Shown: positions 6,154 to 14,358 of the stretch, one piece after another
How the letters are laid out: the number at the start of each line of letters is the position of its first letter
How positions within the stretch are numbered: position 1 is the stretch's first letter
NCBI GenBank assembly: GCA_049964535.1
Contig: JBMFXG010000047.1
Location: 1 to 15,212, forward strand
Source of the DNA: JAJYZP01 sp049964535
GTDB lineage: Bacteria > Actinomycetota > Acidimicrobiia > Acidimicrobiales > Acidimicrobiaceae
DNA length: 15,212 bases
Reading direction: 5' to 3'
The notes under the pieces: generated by a model
The model's input: only the letters and a program-made list of their open reading frames with translations
What the model was told of the DNA's origin: nothing
The model's database searches: none
Translations under genes and position numbers: made by a program

Positions 6154-7493
6154 GTGCCGGAAAGATTCATCTCGTCGATGATGAGAGTGCTCCCGGCAGC
6201 GATTCCGGGGAAAAATTGCTGATCGTTTCCGACCTCGGTGATACCAAGTAGGATGCGCTGCAGGGTAGAGGAGATCGTCGCTTCCTTCACGCCGCCTGCG
6301 ACTTCGCCGTGTCGAATTAAAACTCCTTCGCAGCCGACAGAAAAGTCACCGGAGATTGGATTGACGCCGGAGTGTATTCCCGAGATCGCCTGTACGACGA
6401 TGGCTTCATCGAGTGAATCGAGCAACTCCTGAGACGTGCGTACTCCAGCTTTGAGTGCCAACGCTCGTGGACCTGGATTGGTCGCTCCGCCGCCTCCTCG
6501 TTGGGCCGAACCAGTTGAAGCGGTCCCATCTTTCCTCGCAGTATACGAGTCGTAGAAGTAGGACTGTAGGACTCCGTCGATGATAGGTGTGTTGATGCGA
6601 GTGGCGAGTCCCTCTGCATCAAAGGCGGAGGCGCTTTGGAAGCGAATGTCGCCCGGATTGTCGACCAGAGTAACGCTGGATGAAGCGATGCGCTCGCCGA
6701 TGCGATTGGCAAAAATCGATCGACCTTTCTGAACGCTCGATGCCGACAGGGTGGATCCGATGATTGCTAGCAGGTTCGCAGCCACTCGAGGCTCGAAGAC
6801 CACACTCAGTGACTGACTACGAGGCTTCCGTGCGCCGAGTAGACGAGTTGATCGCTCGGCGGCATCGCGCGCTGCGCTGACGATGTCGATCTCCTCTGGC
6901 GATCGACCCACGCTGTAGCCGAAACCACTCTGGGTTTCGTCGCCTTCTCGCGCGAGGGCTTGGGCGAACGCAAACGCAAAGGTATCGCACGCCGTTATCG
7001 ATATCCCAGTCGTCGATGCGATGGCGATTTCAGAGACTACGTCGCCGTAGGTCGCGGTAGGAATTTCAACGATCCTGTGATCGAGAGTTCGGATCTCGCG
7101 CTCCAGGTTGATTGCAAACTCTATTTTCTTGTCGAGTGGATAAGTAGCTGTTGATGGGCGATAGAGATCAAGATCCGGGAAAGGGTGTCCGTCCGGCTCG
7201 GCCAATCCGACGAAGGGGTCTGTGGAGGCGTATCGGACGTTCTCTCGTGCGGCCCCTAGGGTCGCCGCAAGATCCGGCGCGGTCAGGCTCCCCGCATAGG
7301 CGTATCCAACTTTGCCGCTCGAGACGATCCGTATGCTAATACCCGCCTGAGTTGCCTGCGTGAGTGATTCCACTGCCGCATCGTACGCTCGAATCTCGGT
7401 CTCGACGCCTCGTTCAACTATAACTTCCAGCGCCTCGTTGGGGCGGGCTTTACTGAGAACGTCGTGAGCCATCTGAAGGAGGCTTCTATCCAC
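6150..7493 (-). CDS. tldE: TldE/PmbA subunit of the TldD/TldE peptidase
   Basis: The product is 447 aa. It shares the TldD/PmbA fold but lacks the HExxxH zinc motif, as expected for the non-catalytic partner. The C-terminal third has the family's GxNP-type segment (SGVNPISGDFSVGCEG) and an extended Gly/Ala-rich RGGGGATNPGP stretch. TldD and TldE form a heterodimeric metalloprotease known to process small peptides (microcin B17, CcdA; related to PQQ precursor handling). The start is GTG at 7493, with GGAGGT 7 nt upstream inside the end of tldD; the genes overlap by 8 nt. No peptide substrate gene was seen nearby. Confidence 0.93.
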   Translation of the reverse strand: MDRSLLQMAHDVLSKARPNEALEVIVERGVETEIRAYDAAVESLTQATQAGISIRIVSSGKVGYAYAGSLTAPDLAATLGAARENVRYASTDPFVGLAEPDGHPFPDLDLYRPSTATYPLDKKIEFAINLEREIRTLDHRIVEIPTATYGDVVSEIAIASTTGISITACDTFAFAFAQALAREGDETQSGFGYSVGRSPEEIDIVSAARDAAERSTRLLGARKPRSQSLSVVFEPRVAANLLAIIGSTLSASSVQKGRSIFANRIGERIASSSVTLVDNPGDIRFQSASAFDAEGLATRINTPIIDGVLQSYFYDSYTARKDGTASTGSAQRGGGGATNPGPRALALKAGVRTSQELLDSLDEAIVVQAISGIHSGVNPISGDFSVGCEGVLIRHGEVAGGVKEATISSTLQRILLGITEVGNDQQFFPGIAAGSTLIIDEMNLSGT

Positions 7494-8877
7494 GGCTCGT
7501 ACCTCCGAGGGTCATTTCGGAGATGCGCAGCGTGGCCTGACCCGTTCCGACCGGCACGCTCTGCCCTTGTTTCCCACATGTTCCAGGAGTCATTGCGAAA
7601 TCGTCACCGATTGCGTCGATCTTTGCGAGGGTTTCCGGTCCGTTTCCAATCAGTTGGGTATCGCGCAGTGGGGCCGTAAGGTGCCCGTCTTCGATCAAGT
7701 ACGCCTCTTGAGTTCCGAAGACAAAATCACCGGTCGCCGTGTTGACCTGACCGCCCGTGAGTGCAGCAACGTAGACTCCGTACGGAGTGGATGCGATGAT
7801 GTCTTCTGGGTTGGTATCGCCGGCAAGGAGGAAGGTATTCGTCATCCTTACCATAGGGAGGTGTTCGTAGCTCTGCCTGCGCCCATTGCCGGAGGAGCTT
7901 CTCCTCGACTTGACTCCCGATTTGCGATCCCAGAGATAGTCAACAAGTACTCCGTTTTCTATCAAGACGTTACGTTGTCCTAGGTGACCCTCGTCGTCGA
8001 TAGCATACGTACCCCACTCGTCCACCACAGTTCCGTCGTCGATTAAGGTAACGAGTGGACTTGCGACCATTTGCCCGATCCTGTCTGCGTACACCGAAGA
8101 ACGCTTCACGATGTGGTCGGCCTCGAGGCCATGTCCGCATGCTTCATGAAAGAGTATTCCCCCGGAGCCACGCTTGAGAATAACCGGCAGGTTTCCCGAT
8201 GGAGCCGGTCTCGCTTTGAGTTTGCTGAGGGCTCGGTGGGAAGCGGTCGTCGCAAGGTCATCGAGATCGATTTCGGCGAGAAATCGGTTGAAATCAATGG
8301 TGTAGGCGGCCGGAACACTGCCACTTTGCAGGCCTGTATCTCCTGACGCGATGGCACTCACAGAGGCACGCGTGCGCTGCGTGGTGCTACTAGCGAAGAC
8401 TCCGTCTGAGTTTGCTACGAGGAAGCTTCTTGCGGCAGTGGAGATTCCGGCCATGACTTGTATAATGCTTCCGTTTGTTGAGCGGGCTACCTCGTCGAGG
8501 CGAGCGAGTACCTGGACTCCTTGTTCTTTGAACGATGAAGAGTGATCATCGGCATTCGCACCATGGCCGCTGATTGATCTTCGTGGTTCAAGCGCTACCG
8601 AGATCGACGAACCACCAGTTGCAACGGAGCGTGCCGTTTCCGCTATGGCGATAAGACCAGGTTCGCTGAGATCCGTCGTGTGAGCGAAGCCGGTCGTGTC
8701 GCCGTAGACCACTCGCAGTCCGGCACCGCGCGAGATCACGTCAGAGACTGACTCTACTCGCCTGTCTTCGAATGAGAGAGACGAGCCGCGCCGATCTTCG
8801 ACAAATATCTCGGCGAAGTCGGCGCCCTTCGCAAGCGCAACGTTGAGGACTCGGTTGGCTAACTCTTGATCGATCAT
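7486..8877 (-). CDS. tldD: metalloprotease TldD
   Basis: The product is 463 aa. The catalytic zinc motif HEACGH lies at 244-249 (H244, E245, H249) followed by GLEAD, and the C-terminal TCGKQGQ (433-439) carries the Cys434 that acts as third zinc ligand in TldD. Length and layout match the family. It is the protease half of the TldD/TldE complex and acts in the cytosol on unfolded peptides. The start is ATG at 8877, with GGAG 5 nt upstream. It is the first gene of the minus-strand operon tldD-tldE-PHP and is divergent from the flippase-like gene at 9001. Confidence 0.95.
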   Translation of the reverse strand: MIDQELANRVLNVALAKGADFAEIFVEDRRGSSLSFEDRRVESVSDVISRGAGLRVVYGDTTGFAHTTDLSEPGLIAIAETARSVATGGSSISVALEPRRSISGHGANADDHSSSFKEQGVQVLARLDEVARSTNGSIIQVMAGISTAARSFLVANSDGVFASSTTQRTRASVSAIASGDTGLQSGSVPAAYTIDFNRFLAEIDLDDLATTASHRALSKLKARPAPSGNLPVILKRGSGGILFHEACGHGLEADHIVKRSSVYADRIGQMVASPLVTLIDDGTVVDEWGTYAIDDEGHLGQRNVLIENGVLVDYLWDRKSGVKSRRSSSGNGRRQSYEHLPMVRMTNTFLLAGDTNPEDIIASTPYGVYVAALTGGQVNTATGDFVFGTQEAYLIEDGHLTAPLRDTQLIGNGPETLAKIDAIGDDFAMTPGTCGKQGQSVPVGTGQATLRISEMTLGGTSRG

Positions 8878-8919
8878 GAGCGCTCCATTCCCAATATTTG
8901 TCGTAAACTCTACTCGGCG

Positions 8920-8945
8920 GCTCCGAAGTGGCGGACTTTCGGAGC
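8920..8945. promoter_or_regulatory. 8-bp inverted repeat in the tldD / flippase divergent spacer
   Basis: GCTCCGAA and TTCGGAGC are perfect arms around a 10-nt loop, centred in the 123-nt divergent spacer (8878-9000). It could be an operator for either direction or a leader hairpin. A TAGAGT hexamer just on the tldD side is a candidate -10, without a clear -35. Confidence 0.4.
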
Positions 8946-9000
8946 TCTAGCTAGCGGAATCCCGGCCGGCTACGGGGTGCGCTCGAACCCTGGAGGTGTA

Positions 9001-9957
9001 GTGCTGACGCGTGCGAAGCTTGTGTGGCCACGGGTTCGTCTCGTCCTGTCCGTTGCCCTGTTGGCTTGGTTATTGCACTCCGTGCATTGGTCGAGGATTC
9101 TTCCTCATCACCACGGAACCTTACGACTTCTCTTTGTCGCCTCGGTGATCGGTCTCGCTGCAGTTCTTCTCTCGGTACTACGCTGGCAGCGAGTTTTGAT
9201 CGCACTTGGCAGACCGATGCGTCTAGCCGTTCTCGTCCGCATGTACTTTGCATCACTTTTTGTATCGAACTTCCTTCCATCGACGGTTGGCGGGGATATT
9301 GTCCGCGTGACCTGGCTGAGGCGACGATCTGGGCTGGGTGATGCTGTTGCATCGGTGGTCTTGGAGCGGTTGACTGGGTGGATCGTGCTTCCCTTCATCA
9401 CGTTGATAGGGTTGCTTTCGAATCCTCAGCTTCTGAATCTCGGTTCACCTTCTCGCATCGCGATAGCGATAGCGCTCTGCACGCTTTTTGGCTTGGTGGT
9501 GATCGTAGGTCTTGCCACTTGGATGGAGCCGAAGCCAACGGACGAAGGAGGAACAATTCGTAGCGTTGTCAACGCTGTTCGCTATGGAATTGTTCGCTTT
9601 TCGGCGAGTCCGAGGAGCGTCGTCGAGGTACTGCTCGTCAGTATGGCATATCAACTGACCGTGGTGGTGACTGCACTTGCAGTGGCGGATGCGTTGGGCC
9701 TTGGGCTATCGCTCACCGTGATGCTCGCCTTCGTGCCTGCCGTCGCTATCGTTCAGGTCTTTCCTTTGACGATCGGTGGTCTCGGACTTCGCGAGGGGGC
9801 TTTTGTTCTTTTTTTGCACCCTCTCGGGGTGTCGACATCTCAGGCAGTTGCACTCGGTTTGATGATCTATCTAGTGAATCTTCTTGTTTCCCTGCTCGGA
9901 GGTCCGGCTTTTGCCCTGGGGAGTGATCGAAAGCAGGAAGAAGCCGTTGGCATCTAG
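9001..9957 (+). CDS. YbhN/UPF0104-type flippase-like membrane protein
   Basis: The product is 318 aa. The GTG at 9001 is preferred because GGAGG lies just upstream and the protein then starts with a short basic N-terminus and TM1; a longer frame from 8866 would run through the divergent promoter region. There are about eight hydrophobic segments. Family motifs (lysylphosphatidylglycerol synthase TM region / UPF0104): RWQRVL (61-66), VSNFLPSTVGGDIVR (88-102), VVLERLTGW (119-127) and PLTIGGLGLREGA (255-267). Members are flippase-like or accessory membrane proteins; this one has no aminoacyl-transferase domain. It is the first gene of the plus-strand run before crtE (53-nt gap). A role in moving a polyprenyl or glycosylated lipid is a guess from context. 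Confidence 0.8.
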   Translation: MLTRAKLVWPRVRLVLSVALLAWLLHSVHWSRILPHHHGTLRLLFVASVIGLAAVLLSVLRWQRVLIALGRPMRLAVLVRMYFASLFVSNFLPSTVGGDIVRVTWLRRRSGLGDAVASVVLERLTGWIVLPFITLIGLLSNPQLLNLGSPSRIAIAIALCTLFGLVVIVGLATWMEPKPTDEGGTIRSVVNAVRYGIVRFSASPRSVVEVLLVSMAYQLTVVVTALAVADALGLGLSLTVMLAFVPAVAIVQVFPLTIGGLGLREGAFVLFLHPLGVSTSQAVALGLMIYLVNLLVSLLGGPAFALGSDRKQEEAVGI

Positions 9958-10010
9958 GTTAACAAAAGGGTCGTCTGTGCGTAGTGAGCCGTTCCATCTA
10001 AGCTCGAGGG

Positions 10011-11135
10011 ATGAGTGTTGATGGCGGAGTGAGGCTGGAAAGCGTGCAAGTGGACGGAGTTGCTCGATCGCAGCCTGTGGCAGCTGGTGATCCTGGAGGG
10101 TTGAATAGGATAGCCCGCGTCGTCGAGGAACGGCTTAGGGCTGTTTTTGACCAGGAGTGTCGTCGCTGGGGCGACGTTGACGTTCGGTTCTCCGCTCCCC
10201 TGAAAGAGCTCGAGGCCTTCGTTTTGAATGGTGGTAAGCGGCTGCGTCCGGTCTTTTGTCACTGGGCTTTTGTTGGCGCAGGCGGAGACCCCTTCGATGC
10301 TCTTGTGCTTGACGCCGGTTGCGCATTGGAACTTCTTCACAGTTTTGCCCTGATCCACGATGATGTTATGGATGGTTCTCCGACTCGACGTGGACTCCCC
10401 TCTATACACGTCCGTTATAGCGATCTTCATGCTGCCTCGGAGTGGTCTGGAGAGTCGCGACGCTTCGGCGACGGGGTAGCGATCCTGCTTGGAGATCTTG
10501 CATTCGTCTACGCTGACCGGCTGCTCGAAGGTGCCTCTCTTGCGGCGCGTCGTGTCTTCACCGAGCTTCGTATAGAGGTAAATCTGGGTCAGTATCTCGA
10601 TGTAGTAGGAACGGCGGAACGAATTAGCGATGTGAAGTTTGCGCAAGAGGTTGCGATCTATAAGTCTGGGAAGTACTCCGTTGAGCGCCCTTTGCATCTC
10701 GGAGCTGCGCTCGCTGGTCGCTTGGATGAGCTTGCCCCTAGTCTCTCTGCATACGGTATGCCTCTTGGTGAAGCATTCCAACTTCGAGATGACATCCTTG
10801 GCGTTTTTGGCGAAACGAGCGAGACCGGTAAGCCGGTGGGCGACGATATCGTCGAAGGAAAGCCTACGTTGCTCTATGCCCTGACTAAGGAGCGGGCGAC
10901 GTCACGTCAACGGCTCGTTCTCGATGAACTTTTTGGGCGTCCAGATCTCGGTAGTGGCGAGATAAAACTAGTTCAGGATCTCTTCGTTGATTGTGGTGCG
11001 CTCGATAGCGTTGAGCTTCGCATCGAAGAACTCGTCAATGTAGCGGTTGATGGGTTAGACGGTGCTCTACTTCTTGATGAGGCAAGTGAGTCATTGAGAG
11101 AGCTTGCTCTGTTCGTTGCGCGTCGAAGGAGCTAG
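10011..11135 (+). CDS. crtE: geranylgeranyl diphosphate synthase (CrtE/IdsA type)
   Basis: The product is 374 aa. It condenses IPP with allylic diphosphates to give the C20 precursor for phytoene. Motifs: GGKRLRP (74-80), first Asp-rich motif DDVMD (117-121), YKSGKYSVERPLHLGA (217-232), and second motif region FQLRDDILGVFGE (256-268). The second motif reads DDxxG rather than DDxxD, as in many actinobacterial IdsA-type enzymes. The ATG at 10011 has GAGG almost touching it; GTG codons at 10029 and 10044 are possible alternative starts, and the first ~30 residues are poorly conserved. Chain length cannot be proved, but the following crtI and crtB make GGPP the natural product. Confidence 0.92.
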   Translation: MSVDGGVRLESVQVDGVARSQPVAAGDPGGLNRIARVVEERLRAVFDQECRRWGDVDVRFSAPLKELEAFVLNGGKRLRPVFCHWAFVGAGGDPFDALVLDAGCALELLHSFALIHDDVMDGSPTRRGLPSIHVRYSDLHAASEWSGESRRFGDGVAILLGDLAFVYADRLLEGASLAARRVFTELRIEVNLGQYLDVVGTAERISDVKFAQEVAIYKSGKYSVERPLHLGAALAGRLDELAPSLSAYGMPLGEAFQLRDDILGVFGETSETGKPVGDDIVEGKPTLLYALTKERATSRQRLVLDELFGRPDLGSGEIKLVQDLFVDCGALDSVELRIEELVNVAVDGLDGALLLDEASESLRELALFVARRRS

Positions 11136-11141
11136 GTTTCC

Positions 11142-12647
11142 GTGAAGATAGCAGTTATAGGTGCAGGACTCTCGGGTCTCTCGGCAGCCTGTCATTTGAG
11201 TCGAAGCGGACACGAAGTATCTGTCTACGAGGCGAGCGAGCACTGCGGCGGTAGGGCCGGGTACATCGGAGATAGTGGGTTCCATATCGACAATGGGCCG
11301 ACAGTTTTGACGATGACGGAACTCGTGGCGAACGCCATTGCGGCAACGGGATCAACGCTCGATCAACATCTTGAGCTCATCCGGATCGAACCGGGATATC
11401 GGGCCTTCTTTGCAGGGCCCGGAGGATTCGACGATGACGGGGTGTTGTCGATCTACTCGTCTACGCAGAGAATGTACGAGGAGATACGTGCAAACTGCTC
11501 ACAACGAGATGCGGATGCGTATCTGCGCTTTGTCAAGTATCTCACTGAGCTTTATCATGCGGAGTTCGCAAGCTTTATCGATCGAAACTTTTCCTCACTT
11601 CTAGATCTAGCTCGGCCAGTGTCAGCTGGGCTCCGCCTTCTTCGTCTTGGTGCGTTTCGCCGTCTTGATGCGGTTGTGAAGTCCTTCTTTGACGATCCTC
11701 GCTTGCGAAAGATCTTTTCCTTTCAGGCGCTCTATGCCGGGCTTTCACCTCTCGATGCGTTAGCGGTCTATGCGATTATTACGTATATGGATTCTGTAGA
11801 GGGAGTCTGGTTTCCTAAAGGCGGAATGCATCAAGTAGCGGTCGCCATGGAGGAGGCCTCCCGACTCGCAGGGGTCCACTATCACTACGGAGCACGAGTT
11901 ACCCAGATCGTACGACGCGCAGATGGGGTGAGAGACCAGGTTGAAGCGCTGATCGTTGATGGAATCGGTCGAGTCGACTGTGACGTTGTCATTGCCACGG
12001 CTGAACTTCCACTCGTCTATGACGAGCTTTTAGATGGGTTAACGACACCTCCGAAGCTCGTAACCGGTGAGTACTCTCCCTCTGCGTGCCTGCTGCTGCT
12101 CGGTGTCAACCATGTCATGCCAGCCGGAACGACACACCATAATATCTTTTTTGGGCAGGGCTGGGAAAGCTCCTTCCAGGCGCTCTTACGTGATGGGGAA
12201 CGCATGCCGGATCCTTCGATCTTGGTATCCGTACCGACCGTAACCGATCCTTCACTGGCACCGTCAGGCTCGAGCATCCTCTACGCCTTGGAGCCGGTGC
12301 CGAACTTGAGTGGTCAGATCGAATGGTCGGAGACCCGACAGGTCGTTCGTGATGAACTCGTTCAACGTCTAACCTCGTGGTCGCTCTTGCAGTCAACCGA
12401 TTCGATTGTACAGGAGAAGATGTACGACCCTACCGACTGGTTGGAAGGGGGAATGGCGATGGGAACCCCCTTTGGTTTGTCACATCGGTTTTTTCAGAGT
12501 GGACCCTTTCGGCCCTCAAACGTCGACAAACGAGTCGAAAACCTAGTTTTTGCCGGCTCCTGTACCGTTCCTGGCGTCGGAGTGCCGATGGTCATCATCT
12601 CTGGAAAATTAGCGGCCGACAGAGTAAAAGTCCTGTTGGGGTCGTAA
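11142..12647 (+). CDS. crtI: phytoene desaturase CrtI
   Basis: The product is 501 aa, the family's usual length. CrtI is an FAD-dependent, membrane-associated enzyme that desaturates phytoene stepwise, normally to lycopene in bacteria. The N-terminal dinucleotide-binding motif is VIGAGLSGL (5-13), followed by VYEASEHCGGRAG (28-40). The C-terminal CrtI signature AGSCTVPGVGVPM runs 471-483. The start is GTG at 11142, 6 nt after the crtE stop, with AAGGAG about 10 nt upstream inside the end of crtE. The stop overlaps the crtB ATG. Number of desaturation steps is inferred from the lycopene cyclase genes nearby. Confidence 0.94.
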   Translation: MKIAVIGAGLSGLSAACHLSRSGHEVSVYEASEHCGGRAGYIGDSGFHIDNGPTVLTMTELVANAIAATGSTLDQHLELIRIEPGYRAFFAGPGGFDDDGVLSIYSSTQRMYEEIRANCSQRDADAYLRFVKYLTELYHAEFASFIDRNFSSLLDLARPVSAGLRLLRLGAFRRLDAVVKSFFDDPRLRKIFSFQALYAGLSPLDALAVYAIITYMDSVEGVWFPKGGMHQVAVAMEEASRLAGVHYHYGARVTQIVRRADGVRDQVEALIVDGIGRVDCDVVIATAELPLVYDELLDGLTTPPKLVTGEYSPSACLLLLGVNHVMPAGTTHHNIFFGQGWESSFQALLRDGERMPDPSILVSVPTVTDPSLAPSGSSILYALEPVPNLSGQIEWSETRQVVRDELVQRLTSWSLLQSTDSIVQEKMYDPTDWLEGGMAMGTPFGLSHRFFQSGPFRPSNVDKRVENLVFAGSCTVPGVGVPMVIISGKLAADRVKVLLGS

Positions 12648-13501
12648 TGACAGATCTTGAACGCTCCTATCGTGAGTGCCGAAGACTTAACAAGCGATTT
12701 GGAAAGACGTACTACTACTCGACCATGTTACTTCCAAAACCTTGGCGTCCCCACGTCCACGCGCTCTACGGTTTCTGTCGATATGTGGATGACATCGTGG
12801 ACGATCTTGGAGACGTTCCAGTCTCAGACCGTGTCAGAGCAGTGGAGAAGTTTAGTTCCTCCTTCTTTAGCGATCTTGAACGGGGCTCTTCAGAAGATCT
12901 CGTTCTTGCTGCCGTTGTCGATACGGTCAGGAAGTTCCAGATGGACCACGAACTGTTTCGTCGTTTTCTGCGTTCGATGAAGATGGACTTTACGATTGCA
13001 AGCTACGAGACGTTTGAAGATCTGCTCGATTACACAGACGGTTCTGCTGCGGTGATCGGAGAGATGTTGTTGCCGATCATCGCTTACGATCGTGATGCGG
13101 CCAAATCCGGAGCGAGGGATCTTGGCATTGCCTTCCAACTCACTAACTTTTTGCGAGACATCAATGAGGATCTCGATCGTGGGAGAGTCTACATTCCACA
13201 GGTGGATATTCGAAGGTTTGGTGCTGGTGGGGCCTTGCAGACCCGTACGGTGAACGACTCATTTCGTGACCTGATTCGCTTTGAGATCGCCAGGACACGA
13301 GATCTCTATCGATCGTCAACTAAAGGCGATCAGTTTCTTCGACCTGAAGCACAGAAGTGTATCCAAGCTGCTCGCCAGCTGTACTCGGCCATTTTGGGGC
13401 GCATTGAATTACTTGATTTCGATGTATTTGCGAGCCGAGCTGAAGTCCCCCGTTTTCAGAAGATCCTGGCCGTTTCGAAGCTCGCCATCTTCGCCAAATA
13501 G
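12647..13501 (+). CDS. crtB: 15-cis-phytoene synthase CrtB
   Basis: The product is 284 aa. It joins two GGPP molecules head to head to give phytoene. Both Asp-rich motifs of the squalene/phytoene synthase family are intact: YVDDIVDD (46-53) and NFLRDINEDLDRGRVYIP (167-184, D171 and D175). The start is the ATG overlapping the crtI TAA by one base (TAATG), a coupling arrangement; a longer in-frame extension upstream is antisense-free but lies wholly inside crtI and is rejected. The last 31 codons are overlapped by the convergent crtZ gene, yet the C-terminus still reads as a normal family ending. Confidence 0.95.
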   Translation: MTDLERSYRECRRLNKRFGKTYYYSTMLLPKPWRPHVHALYGFCRYVDDIVDDLGDVPVSDRVRAVEKFSSSFFSDLERGSSEDLVLAAVVDTVRKFQMDHELFRRFLRSMKMDFTIASYETFEDLLDYTDGSAAVIGEMLLPIIAYDRDAAKSGARDLGIAFQLTNFLRDINEDLDRGRVYIPQVDIRRFGAGGALQTRTVNDSFRDLIRFEIARTRDLYRSSTKGDQFLRPEAQKCIQAARQLYSAILGRIELLDFDVFASRAEVPRFQKILAVSKLAIFAK

Positions 13502-13936
13502 AGTTTTTGCCTGGAGGCGAATCCGCTTCGGAACGATGGGCATTAACATTCCATAGGGTTCTCCGTCAAAGAGATGGTGGAGAATATGAGCCCGCTTGAG
13601 TACCTCGAGTGGCCGAATCACTCCGACTTGAAAGAAGCGGCCGTGTATGTAGACGTCGTGGACGAAAGAGTAGACAGCGCCGTAGAGGGTGACGCCGATT
13701 CCAATTGGGACGAGGACCCGTAGCGAACTGATTGAGGTGCCAAGGGCCAGCATCACGATCGTGATAGCCGCGAACATGACTGGAAAGAGGTCATTGAGCT
13801 CGACTCTTGTCTCTCGTGGACGATGATGAGAGGCATGCAATGTCCAACCCACTCCGTGCATGACATAGCGGTGAGCAAGGTAGGTGAGCGGCTCCATGAG
13901 AATGAAGACCAAAATCACAACAATAAAGGAAGGCAC
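13409..13936 (-). CDS. crtZ: beta-carotene hydroxylase CrtZ
   Basis: The product is 175 aa from a GTG at 13936, chosen because AAAGGAG lies 5 nt upstream; ATG at 13957 or 13993 would add 7 or 19 residues. CrtZ is a membrane di-iron hydroxylase that adds hydroxyls at C3/C3' of beta-carotene, giving zeaxanthin. The His-box set is complete: H22-x4-H27, H34-x2-H37-H38, H93-x4-H98 and H117-x2-H120-H121, spaced among membrane segments. The polar C-terminal ~30 residues, past the last conserved block, are encoded antisense to the end of crtB (93-bp overlap). It follows crtYd on the same strand, separated by a strong inverted repeat. Confidence 0.9.
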   Translation of the reverse strand: MPSFIVVILVFILMEPLTYLAHRYVMHGVGWTLHASHHRPRETRVELNDLFPVMFAAITIVMLALGTSISSLRVLVPIGIGVTLYGAVYSFVHDVYIHGRFFQVGVIRPLEVLKRAHILHHLFDGEPYGMLMPIVPKRIRLQAKTLFGEDGELRNGQDLLKTGDFSSARKYIEIK

Positions 13937-13998
13937 AGTAACTCCTTTCAAAGCCATTCTACTTGTTCCTCTACTCGGTAGTCTCACGCTCATAGGTC

Positions 13999-14030
13999 CA
14001 CTCTCAGCTAGATCATTTGGACTGAGAGTG
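13999..14030. promoter_or_regulatory. 9-bp perfect inverted repeat between crtYd and crtZ
   Basis: CACTCTCAG and CTGAGAGTG pair perfectly around a 14-nt loop, starting 2 nt after the crtYd stop codon. In the transcript the 3' arm touches the region just before the ATG at 13993. No T-run follows on the minus strand, so it is more likely an mRNA stability/processing hairpin or an operator than a full terminator. Confidence 0.5.
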
Positions 14031-14032
14031 CG

Positions 14033-14347
14033 TTAGGTCGCACCGTCGTCGCTCCCCAGACGTTTCCAGATAGAGACGGTGAGAAGGAGAAGGGCGAGCC
14101 CGTAGATGAAGTCTTCGACTGGAGAGGAGAAGAAGACTCGAATGCCGGAGAGGTGATGGGGCGAGTACTGAACGATTGGCGAAGAGAGTTTTGTGAGCCA
14201 GCCATCAACAAAGATCTGAAAGAAGCTGACAATGAGTGCGGTAATCCAGAACTGTGCAGTCTTGACTACCTTTGTGCGTAGAACAAATAGGTCGAAGATA
14301 ACGACGAGAGCAAGAGCGAGTACGGCTCCAAGGGTGTAAGCGTGCAC
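14033..14347 (-). CDS. crtYd: lycopene cyclase subunit CrtYd
   Basis: The product is 104 aa from a GTG at 14347 (11 nt after the crtYc stop); an ATG at 14407 would add 20 basic residues and overlap crtYc, and cannot be excluded. It has three hydrophobic segments and the family motifs FWITALIVSFFQIFVDGWLT (33-52) and PVEDFIYGLALLLLT (76-90). CrtYc and CrtYd together form the heterodimeric lycopene beta-cyclase of actinobacteria, which closes both ends of lycopene. Ring type (beta versus epsilon) cannot be told from sequence by eye. Confidence 0.88.
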   Translation of the reverse strand: MHAYTLGAVLALALVVIFDLFVLRTKVVKTAQFWITALIVSFFQIFVDGWLTKLSSPIVQYSPHHLSGIRVFFSSPVEDFIYGLALLLLTVSIWKRLGSDDGAT

Positions 14348-14358
14348 GGAGGTGTGCC

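Noticed and set aside
8866..9000. N-terminal extension of the flippase-like gene from ATG 8866
   Set aside because: It would cover the tldD start and the divergent spacer, and adds a non-conserved polar stretch; GTG 9001 has a strong ribosome binding site.
9954..10781. 275-codon minus-strand open frame
   Set aside because: Entirely antisense to crtE, which has all prenyltransferase motifs; no domain recognised despite the length.
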